From: Colocasia esculenta
Taxonomy: Eukaryota; Streptophyta; Magnoliopsida; Alismatales; Araceae
Reading direction: 5' to 3'
Assembly (NCBI GenBank): GCA_014218235.1
Contig: JACBKR010000781.1
Coordinates: 496,001-560,000, forward strand
DNA: 64,000 nucleotides
Notes under the pieces: generated by a model
The model's database searches: none
What the model was told of the DNA's origin: nothing
What the model saw: only the letters and a program-made list of their open reading frames with translations
In this document: positions 55,580 to 64,000 of the stretch, piece by piece
Numbering within the stretch: position 1 is the stretch's first letter
Layout: the number at the start of each line of letters is the position of its first letter
Made by a program: the position numbers and the translations under genes

Positions 55580-57640
55580 ATTTTAATTATTAGTTCACAA
55601 GACAAGACCCACAACCAATCAAATCATGACCACAAAACATACATAGAAAGAGGAATAGCTTTTTTTATTGAAATCCACCAACTCCAGGACGGATCCATTC
55701 TACCATCTCCCACAAAAAAGGTCAGACTAAGAGCAAATAGAAGAAGAAGAAGAAGAATAAGAGGAAGAAGAAGAATTATTTCAAATTAAAAAAGAGGATG
55801 GTCTGAGCTTGCGTTGTTGGTCTTCTGGGCGCTTTTCCTCCAAGCGGCCTAGCTCCCCAGTCCGCTTTTACACGATCCCACGTGGCTCCAAACCCCCAAC
55901 CACACTCTTCTGAGGGGACCGTTTCTCCTCTTCTTCAGAGGAACCAGAAAACCCTCACTACCAACAGCCAACAGGCCCCCCCATCTTCACCTTTTTAACT
56001 CCCAACTCTTCTAACCTTCCGGCATCTGCCCACCTAACAGCGCCAGATCTAAACAACCGGGCGGTTCAAGTCTTCAGCCTTGCCTATTCAAATCCCTCAA
56101 GTACACCGCCGCTTCTTTTCCCATTCCATTAAATTTCCCCTTTCTTCCTTGTCTTATTTCAATTAATGTCAGAACCAAATTAAGTTCAGGGAGTCATTCA
56201 AATGGGGGAGGGTGCTGAAAAGAACAGATTGACTCGGGTTGGGTGCTCTGGGATGGCAATTGGCAGAACTTTGCAGTTCTAGGCTTGGCAGGATGAGTGT
56301 GGGGGTGTTCTTAATTTGGGTGCGGTGGTGGGCAAGGTGTCTTCGATGTAGGTTGAGCTAATTCCTTCTTCAGCTCTTTGGTTGTTGCCAAGAGTTGGAG
56401 GGCTTGTTTCTTTTGTGCAGGCGATGTAGTGATTGGTGGAGTTGAATTGGTGTATTTATTATTGCGTAATTATAAATTCTTATTATTTTTCTTGGTATTC
56501 TTTATATTCTATCCTAAAGTTTCCACCGCTTCCGTCCAAAGAGGACCTTTTATCTACTTAAAATCATGGGTTCGTGCACAGTATTGTAATCCCTTCCTCG
56601 TCTTGAGAGTGAAGAGTGATCTCACAGCTCTTGGCTTTTGAAAAGGCATCGTTATAGTAGGATATTAATCGGCCTCTTAATTTATCTACGCAATTGCTTA
56701 TTAGAGTTTCGAATCTTCATCAGAAAATAATCTCACAAATCAGATTGCAATTTCTGACGCTAATATGCCCAAACATCTTCGCCTTGAAATTAAGAACTTA
56801 AAATACTATACTTATATTCTATTAATATGACCTTGAGAAGATATATACATATATAATTATATATAAAGCTAATCGCCTACATGCTAATGGCAGGCTCATG
56901 CAAGGTTAAACATACAATTCCCACCATGCCCACCGTTCTGACTTGAAGAATGATAAAGAGATGAAAGGAGAACGAGAGATCCGTGAACAGAAGGTGCCCT
57001 TCATCATGGGGTTTACAGGGTGCCGAAAGTTAAAAGGAACACACACACACACACACACACAGAGAGGAGAGACAAGAGGAGAGAGAGAGAGAGAAAGATC
57101 ATTAGGAACATGATAAGGTACGGCGTGTGAGCAAAAATCTAGAAGATAGAAGAGTGGAGGAAAGAAGTACTCCTGTAATCTTCTTTAATTCCTGGTAGGA
57201 TAACCGTGACTCGCATCAGAATGTGCATGACGCAACCAACTAGAGGAACTCTCTCCCCAGCCTGGGGAGAAGGTCTTCGTTTGTACTGTTTGTCGGGGAT
57301 CAAAAGATTCAAAACTGTGTTCCCGGGGAAATGGATGCACAGTCTGAAGAATATAACAACTTCGATGTGACATCGAGATATTAGACTATCAAACCCGACA
57401 TTTCAGACATCATATAAGGAAATAATTTTAATCTTGTGCAAAATGTTGCAAAAAGGCCTCCAACAAATTTAGTCTACAGTAACAGTTTATACTTACTATT
57501 TGAAAATTCTTAACTAAATAGATCAATAATTATATATATATGTAAATGTTGAATTCTTTTATACGTATAAGATGACAATTTTTTTATTAAAATAAAAAAA
57601 TATGTAAAAAAGTGTAAGTAAATAAAACCCCTTTAAAAAC
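55580..57640. other. Intergenic DNA, no confirmed gene
   Basis: A (GAA)n-like SSR at 55740-55775; a CT-rich, leader-like stretch 55800-56170 that would suit a plus-strand 5' leader, with only a 26-codon frame from 56202; and (AC)n(AG)n at 57042-57093. No protein family was recognised. Confidence 0.45.
57042..57095. repeat. (AC)n(AG)n microsatellite
   Basis: ACACACAC run followed by AGAGAGGAGAGAC and (AG)n. Confidence 0.85.
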
Positions 57641-57696
57641 TTCACCCACAGTCGCCATCATCCACGACACCCTCATCCTCTGCTCTCTGCCTACTC

Positions 57697-58173
57697 TTGC
57701 TCTCTTGCCTCTCTCACAAAAAGCACCCCTCATTTCGGCATTTCCGATCGCGGGATCCTGCTTGCCGCTGTGAAGGAGGGCAACACCGATGCAGCCACTG
57801 CAGGGAGAACCCCTCTCGCGCCACCGCCAAGCCCCCGCCCTTCCATCGCCGTGGCCTTCCTCCCATTTGCGGCGGCCGCCTCATCCTCCCCTCCTGCCCC
57901 TGCCTCTGCCTCCACCACAAGGCCGCTCGCCGCCCCTGTGTGGCCATGGTCATCACCTCCGCGGCAGCGGCTTCCCCCTCTGGTGCGGTGGATGTAGACG
58001 ACAGGGCAGCCCTGGAGCGGTACTTTGCGGTGGCCCCCGCCTCGTCATCAGGTGCTCCCTGCAGTGGCCGCTATGACGATTGGCCGATCTTCTCCACGAT
58101 TCAAAGGGTGACAACGCGCAGTGGTTCTCCGACTAGTGATCGGTTCCTCGACTCCTTCATCGGGCGATTATAG
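57697..58173 (+). CDS. Hypothetical GC-rich open frame, 158 codons
   Basis: It lies in an isolated GC-rich island (57640-58200) in AT-rich surroundings, with a CT-rich leader-like sequence before it, as seen for plant first exons. The predicted product is Cys/His/Pro-rich at first and then Ala-rich (ITSAAAASPSGAVDVDD). An internal Met at about 57946 could be the real start of a 76-residue product. I recognise no domain. All three frames are open over part of the region, so coding is unproven; it could be the first exon of a broken gene. Confidence 0.25.
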   Translation: MLSCLSHKKHPSFRHFRSRDPACRCEGGQHRCSHCRENPSRATAKPPPFHRRGLPPICGGRLILPSCPCLCLHHKAARRPCVAMVITSAAAASPSGAVDVDDRAALERYFAVAPASSSGAPCSGRYDDWPIFSTIQRVTTRSGSPTSDRFLDSFIGRL

Positions 58174-58280
58174 CTGATTCTTGCGGCGAACTCCCTTTGA
58201 CGGGCCGGGAGAGCTCAGTGGTGTGTTCTTATTTTTTCTAGTCTTATTTTTAGTTTGATTGTGCTGATGGTGACTGGCGA

Positions 58281-58578
58281 GTAGATCTAGTAGAGCAGAG
58301 TCTTGGTGTTTATTTGGTTTTTTTCTGTTCTGATTGCGGTCTTCAGCCTTCGCCTACTTCGATCCTCCCTCTCCACACTCTCGCTATATGATCAATAGAG
58401 CAACTATTCAGATATGCAAGGCCATGAGGTAGATCTAGTAGAGTAGGTCTTCTGTGTTTATTTTGTTTTTTTCTGTTGATTGCGGTCTTCGGCCTTCGCC
58501 TACTTCCTCCTCCCTCTCCACACTCTCGCTATATGATCAATAGAGCAACTATTCAGATATGCAAGGCTATGAAGCAAA
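58281..58578. repeat. 149-bp tandem duplication
   Basis: Copies from 58281 and 58430 share GTAGATCTAGTAGAG, GATTGCGGTCTTC and TCTCGCTATATGATCAATAG. Confidence 0.88.
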
Positions 58579-58599
58579 TCTGGGATGTTTTTGATGGTG

Positions 58600-59106
58600 A
58601 AGGAGTGGATTTTTTAAGGACATTTGGCATAGTGGTTTACCTCTTCAAAGCTTTCTTTGATCCTTCTGATGGCTCATTGATGTTAAATCTGCATTATAAA
58701 ACTCTGATCATGAGTATAGAGCAGATTACCTTTGCCTCATTTCAATTATCGTTGGAGTTGCGAGTGCGAAGTATCAATTATCTACAGGTAATGATATCGT
58801 TGTTTGGGTCGCCTAATATGATGGAGTTTGGTTTTTCAGTTAAAGTTGTTACACAGTCATTAGTAATGATGATGAAGATAGGCCGACATATTTAAAAAAT
58901 TTATGGCATCGGGATATTACTCCACAGACTAGCATGTTTTGTTGGAAGTTTAAATAATGGAGTCCCTGTTGATGCTGTAGTGGCGAATATGGTGTGCCTA
59001 TGGTCTCAAGGTGTTCTTGGTTTGAAATTTCCAAATGTAGAAGATTTTAATCATTTGTTCATTTGGGGAGAAGTAGCCAGGAATTCTGGCATTGATTTTT
59101 GAACCT
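58600..59106 (+). pseudogene. LINE ORF2 C-terminal remnant (zinc-binding, zf-RVT-like)
   Basis: After TTTGGGTCG and FFS-like pieces, the frames read YLKNLWHRDITPQTSMFCWK and then NNGVPVDAVV...HLFIWGEVARNSG. This order (WHKKIP.K.S.F.WR....PVDA.....HLF..C..A) is that of the zinc-finger region downstream of reverse transcriptase in plant LINEs. Several stops and frameshifts; the cysteines are lost. Non-functional. Confidence 0.65.
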
Positions 59107-59172
59107 GGCTATGGTTTGTTGTTCTAGGTATAGAGTGATTTTGTGAATCATCTGGGTGTAATATCTTTGTCA

Positions 59173-59500
59173 ATCTCATCTTCATGCTCTAATGTCTGGT
59201 AAATATACAGTTGATATGTGGTTTCTTATATTTGTGGTGTATCCAGCTGCTTTGACATTCTTGTTTTGCTTCATTTGGATGGGTAGTCCTAAAACACCTA
59301 CAACTATTCATCATTTCATTGGATGGAGAAAACCATTGTTTCTCATCTTCATGATCTAATGTCTGGTCAATATCAGTTGAATGTGGTTTCTTATATTTGT
59401 GTGTATCCAGCTGCTTGACATTCTTGTTTTGCTTCATTTGGATGGGTAGTCCTAAAACACCTACAACTATTCAATCATTCATTTGATGAGAAACCCATTG
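59173..59500. repeat. Tandem duplication of about 160 bp
   Basis: Copies from about 59176 and 59342 share TCTCATCTTCATG, GTGGTTTCTTATATTTGTG, CTTGTTTTGCTTCATTTGG and GGTAGTCCTAAAACACCTAC. They differ by many small indels, which suggests slippage. Confidence 0.88.
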
Positions 59501-60184
59501 TTTTTACGTATGAAGAGATTATTAACTTCATTCAGGTGTATGTTATTGAAAAGGTGAGTCCCTCGAAGAGCTTGCTACTATAGGAACTTCAGGTCTTGTC
59601 ACGGTAATCTTTGTGCCTATGGCATTGTACATCATTGTTTGCAGTAACTTGGTTGATGACAACCTGGTGAATTTTCAAATTATAAATTGATTTGTTGTTG
59701 TCCACTTTATCTAGTCTCTCTTTAGTTTAGTTTATTGATGGTCTTGATGCCAAGAAAAAAATATTGTATGCATATTAGGAAGTCAATCTACAGAATAGGA
59801 CTCAATAGTTTATGGTGGTCCTGATGTGAATAGCTATTTCAAGTCTATTATGACTTCTTCATTACTTCTGTTGATCTCTTGTGCTCTGTTTTCCTTACAT
59901 CCTCACATTTTTTTTGTACAATAATTATTCCTAACATTTGTATATTGAAAAGATAGTTTTTTAATACATGTATGTGATATAGAACTTCAGTAATCAATCT
60001 TTGTCTGTGGTTTTTTGGGTAGAATCAATTTTTTTGTTTGAATGATTAGCAAGCTATTAGGAATTATCAGAAAAACCTGACATTTGCGTCAACTGAGTTT
60101 GCAGAAGAGATGGTACATGTTCCTGAAGAATATCCCAGATTGCTCCTGTTAATGCTTTGGCCAGACCAGATGTAAAAGTTTGTA

Positions 60185-60660
60185 TATATTAATCATTTTC
60201 CTCAGCTCCTGTTCCTCTGCTCGGCCAAACACCATATATCATCAGCATACAACACATGAACTTATAGAAGGGCCCTGCAGTTCAGTTTTGAAACCTCTGT
60301 AGAATGCATTGATCAATTCCTTCTGCATATAGACATGAGAGAGCTTCTAACCCAAAATAATAATATGGAGATAGCGGGCACCCTTGAGGAAGACCTCTAG
60401 AGGAACGAATAAATCCAACTACTTTGCCATTGATGTTGATAGAAAAGGTGACTGTTGTTATGCATTTCATCAATAACATTCTAGCTTGTCTAGAGAAGCC
60501 ATGTTTCTCTAACATTCCCTCAATGAAGCTCCATTCCATTTATCATAGGCCTTAGATAGGTCTATTTTCAGCCCAAAAATGTCAGTTTTATCTTGTTTAT
60601 GTTGCATAGAATGGATGAGCTCTCGCAGTGTAATGATCACAATCTCAATGCCCTTTTTCC
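60185..60660 (-). pseudogene. LINE reverse transcriptase remnant
   Basis: On the minus strand: ELIHSMQHKQ...FGLKIDLSKAYDK, then (after a +1 frameshift near 60540) EWSFIEGMLEKHGFSRQARM, INGKVVGFIRSSRGLPQGCP, LSPYYYFGLEALSCL, and in a third frame VHVLYADDIWCL (about 60226-60260). These are the fingers/palm blocks of LINE RT, including SRGLPQGCPLSP and the catalytic YADD. Frame changes make it inactive. Opposite in orientation to the remnant at 58600, so a separate insertion. Confidence 0.85.
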
Positions 60661-60806
60661 CCTTCTGAAAACCCCAACCTCTCCCCAGATCTATCCACGG
60701 GGAGAGAGGGAGGAAGACAGAGAGAAAGGGAGAGAGAGAGAGAGGAGAGGAAAGAAGAGAATTGTGGAGGAGACAGATAGTAGCAAAGTCCAACATCGAA
60801 GAGGAG

Positions 60807-60959
60807 ATGCCGAGGACCGCCAGATCGACTCTGTCTACGATTCTCTTCTACTCTGTGTTTTTTGGTCTCTTGGGTGGAGTCCCACTAGGTAGGAGAAGAG
60901 AGTGGCGAAGAGACTGCCACCAAGAATATTGTCCTAGTTTTAGAGCAGCAAAGAGGTAA
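60807..60959 (+). CDS. Short hydrophobic open frame, uncertain
   Basis: A 50-codon frame (MPRTARSTLSTILFYSVFFG start) after a GA-rich leader (60700-60760). Basic residues followed by a hydrophobic run look like a signal peptide or membrane anchor. It stops at once after a GTAAG-like donor (AGAG|GTAAGATC at 60955), so it may be the first exon of a gene. No downstream exon was recognised. Confidence 0.2.
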   Translation: MPRTARSTLSTILFYSVFFGLLGGVPLGRRREWRRDCHQEYCPSFRAAKR

Positions 60960-63400
60960 GATCTACATATTTTTTAATCCTCAGAGTTGTTTTCGTCTAG
61001 GATGTGACGATTTCTTATTTAATAGCTATTGTTAGCTTTCTCAGTTCCTTAGATCTTTGTCCATTAGCTACTTGTGTCACTTTTATAATCTTAATTTTTT
61101 TTTATCTTTCTGAAAGTTCAAGTTATGAAGAAGGGGATTCTTCAGAGATCTTGGGTTTCTGGTGGGCACATTTTTGGCATCATTCTACCATTTGTTTTCA
61201 TTCTCTAATCCAATTCATATATACTTTTACTTGTTGCTCCCAGATTCTAGGTAAATATCATACAAGGTCTTTCTAATTTTATTGTTTCTTTCAGTGGTTT
61301 AGATGCCACTCTATGTTGTGATTTTTCCTTCCTTTGGTGCTTATGATAGCTACATGCGGATGATTAATTTGTTGTTGTTGTTTGTGGCTGATGATGGTGC
61401 TTTTTTGTTAATGTGCAAAACAGGGCATGGCACTTTCAATTTGCTCTCACAATTTTTAGGTTTATTTTTTGGTGTTTCTCTGACGAAAGGAAGGTATGAG
61501 ACCGCTTAGAGATGGGTTATTGTTGCATGATTAAGGGTGTCAACTACCATTCTCTCTAATCTGATGATCATGGTTTTGACGAACATGATATATATTTTTT
61601 CTTTTTTCCCCACTAAGAAAGATGAAAATTATGTTTGAAACCTTTTTTGGGAGAGTGATTAGGTAACCAATCTGATCATCAAGGGTTTTGTTTATCTATG
61701 TGGAATACAAGGTTTTATGACTAACATTCGTGAGGTTGGTCAGTTTAGTGTGAATCTACCTAGACTATTTCAAGCCTTCTTTAGTGATTCAAGTGTTCAC
61801 CAGACACTCACTTAATTCAATCTTCTTTTTGGGGCTGGAAGGGATCATTGCATGTTGGGGGGTAATATTGTGCTGCATATCTTAGATCGTGTTGCAATTT
61901 GGGAAGATCTGAATTATTGTCTCATCAATTCAAAAGTTAGTTAAAATCCCATGCATCCCAATGATTTAGGCAAAATTCACCTCCATTATTTTATGTTACA
62001 TCCCCATTGATCTAGTTTTGCAGGGGGGCTTGTGCTTCTCAACTAGAGATTTCACTTCAAAACATCATTCATCATGTAAGTAATCTTCAACCCCTTCATA
62101 TTTGCTGCTATTTTTCTATATGTATGTCGTTCCTTTTTAGCCTTGCAGGAGAAGAAAAAAGGCTTTGAGACATGTGGACAATAGAGAGAAAGAAGGGGTG
62201 TCTAAGATTCATGGCTGTACTGCAAGTCATGAATTACTTAACAAAGGGAAAAAAGGGTTAGAAGACATTTATAAAAGCTCCAAAGAGCCACAAAAGATAA
62301 AACAAATAACTTCCAATCATATATTTAGTAAGCTCTTACATCATGATCTTGGAGACTCATACATCTTAATTTAAGAATATGTTACTTGGAATGCATACTA
62401 ATTCTTTTTCACTCTATGTATTATGAGTACTTTCTGAACAGAACAATTGGATTACTTTGATTTTTTCTTTTTCCCCATTGGGTCATGGATCCTTTCATCT
62501 TTATGCAACTATGTTCGTATGCAGGATGTTGTTGCATCAATGTGCTCTCCTCGTGGTATATTTTACAGCAGAACTTTAAACTCTTCGGTCTATCAGTGAC
62601 ATTGGCTATGACATGGATTATATGCTTATGCAGAGTTGGCTCTATATTTAACTTGATGTGATATGAACTTGTCCTTAATTCAAGGAATCCCATTCTTAAA
62701 GTCACATGATACTTGAATCAAGATTAATGCATATGGACCAATAATTCAGAAATGATTTATCATAATCTAATGGGCATTTTCAGTGGCTTGAATGTCATGC
62801 TTAGGATTTCTTGGCTTTATAAGCTTGAACATGTACCCTTTGCATGCTTGCATCAGAACATTGTGTTGTTTTATTCATTTGAAATGACATTGAATTTTTT
62901 AGAGGAATTGAAATCTCATGCTTGGTTGCCTGATAAAAAGATTATGTATTAGAGCTAATCACTACTTTGAGAATCTTAAATGGAATTTTATGATGTTGAT
63001 AATTCCATTTTTTCCCCCATAATGCAGGCCTGGGTAGCTCGAGCATATGAATATGGTATGGCCAACTTGATGGGCGTGGGGTTTCCAGTTGATGGGATAA
63101 CTTTTGATCCTAACTTGGTAAAGTTCCATAAGCATTCTCTCTAAGGAGTTACCACTAACCTTTATCATTATATATATTCACTATTTTCATGTCAAGGGCT
63201 TATTATGGACAAAGAGAGAGGTAAGCTGGTTAAGGGTGATCAGTTTGGTTATATAATGAATCTTGGTGTATTTTTGTTTTGCTCACAGTAGTCCTTATGT
63301 TGTTTCCTTGCTTTTGAATATTCTATGTCCGTATTTTTTTTATGTATGAATACATATGAAATTAAAGACATCTAGTAACAAATGTATTTGATTGAATTGA
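60960..63400. other. AT-rich stretch, no gene recognised
   Basis: Short frames with no family resemblance. A phrase AWVARAYEYGMANLMGVGFP at about 63026-63085 follows a good acceptor (AATGCAG) and could be a decayed exon, but I could not place it. Confidence 0.4.
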
Positions 63401-63410
63401 TTTTATGCAG

Positions 63411-63511
63411 AGGAGAAGATGGTGAGTAACCTATCGAGGATGGTGGTCATCATTTGGGTGTTAGTGGTACTCACCCTGCAGTCCAGCTACACTGCCAGAT
63501 TGACCAAATGA
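63411..63511 (+). pseudogene. Glutamate receptor-like (GLR) channel, single-exon remnant of the M3 helix
   Basis: After an acceptor (TTTTATGCAG) the frame reads EKMVSNLSRMVVIIWVLVVL and then TLQSSYTARLTK, closing with TGA. Plant GLRs have E(K/N)xVSNLARFVVIIWxFVVLIL(T/Q)(Q/S)SYTASLTSMLTV here: the end of the linker and transmembrane helix M3 with the SYTA gating motif. The SYTA core is intact but the channel sequence breaks off 4 residues later, and no flanking GLR exons were seen. Relict exon or captured fragment. Confidence 0.75.
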
Positions 63512-64000
63512 TAGACCTGCTGTAGTTTCAACTCATTTTGATAACATGAGGGGGATGATCTACAACATATCAACTCATTTTGTTGGAAGTAGATTGTAGG
63601 AAGTTTTACGTTATATTGCTGAACAATGCCTTTTGTACATACGACAGAAATTATACTCTTATTACGAAATGATGCAACATTTTCTTATGCAATGGATGTA
63701 ATCATAATTTTCATGTATTTTCTTTTCTTGTGGTTAATGATGGATGTATATAGGTGGATTAATGATGGATGTATGATTAAACATAATGTAAGTGAATCAC
63801 ATAAAATTATGTATTATCTTAGATTGTATTATGAGATGGATGAAAATTGATAGCAAAATAGATATATATTTATCACTATAACTATGAAGTATTTATAGGT
63901 ATGGTTATTGTAGGAAAAATTTGCTATGGTTAAATTCTTACTATTTACAGTTCAAAGTGTAACAATTGCAAATAAAAAAAGAATGAATAATTACAGTTTA
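63512..64000. other. Window end, nothing recognised
   Basis: AT-rich; repeated GGATGTATGATTAA/GGATGTATATAGGTGG near 63740-63775. The 74-codon frame at 63626 resembles no family. Confidence 0.4.

Noticed and set aside
62421..62705. 94-codon minus frame
   Set aside because: No family resemblance and surrounded by AT-rich non-coding DNA.
1..64000. A new multi-gene biological system (defence island, biosynthetic cluster or similar)
   Set aside because: Only two host genes and relics were found; everything else is explained by transposons, LTRs and satellites, so no operon-like or pathway grouping exists here.

Overview
The window is nuclear DNA of a flowering plant. Evidence: two host genes of plant families (a Furry/Tao3-like gene with plant GT-AG introns and an intronless phytosulfokine-receptor kinase), and plant-type hAT, Ty1-copia, Ty3-gypsy, LINE, Mutator-like and Tourist-like elements. 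I cannot name the species. Long, repeat-filled introns and GC-rich first exons suggest a large monocot, magnoliid or similar genome, but that is inference.

1-15.7 kb is a nest of mobile DNA. A long LTR-like unit of Ty3-gypsy (chromovirus) type lies on the minus strand (1795-8192). It is split by a very young LTR retrotransposon without gag-pol (1988-5108; PBS, PPT and a CCTGG target duplication all visible). A hAT transposon (copy A, minus strand) enters at its 3' end and runs off the window. A second, 5'-truncated copy of the same LTR-like unit lies head to head with it on the plus strand (about 8205-14700) and is split by a complete hAT element (copy B, 8843-13353, perfect 8-bp target duplication). 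Both hAT transposase genes carry frameshifts, at different places. Minisatellites and a duplicated (TA)n(TG)n microsatellite follow.

16.0-26.2 kb holds the first six coding exons of a Furry-like gene on the minus strand (ATG at 25955). Its introns carry a Mutator-like element with a 9-bp target duplication, several LINE 3' ends and a hAT-like MITE with a tRNA-like core. No later exon was found to the left, so either the next intron exceeds 16 kb or the gene is broken by the repeat nest.

26.2-33.9 kb holds an intergenic stretch and then the intact PSKR-type receptor kinase (29792-32983, minus strand) with its promoter.

33.9-55.6 kb is AT-rich repeat DNA: a foldback element (37.26-38.06 kb); a second inverted-repeat element (about 38.65-45.6 kb) split by a copia-type LTR, itself split by a 3.3-kb solo LTR with a perfect GACTG duplication; an internally deleted Ty3-gypsy element (45685-49562, minus strand, GTTGG duplication) with a broken gag joined to an integrase tail; and a third foldback element (52002-55579) built of a 481-bp higher-order repeat and interrupted by a copia solo LTR and a Tourist-like MITE.

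55.6-64 kb contains simple repeats, tandem duplications, LINE fragments on both strands and a one-exon remnant of a glutamate-receptor-like channel. The only genes that look functional are the Furry-like gene (partial here) and the PSKR gene.
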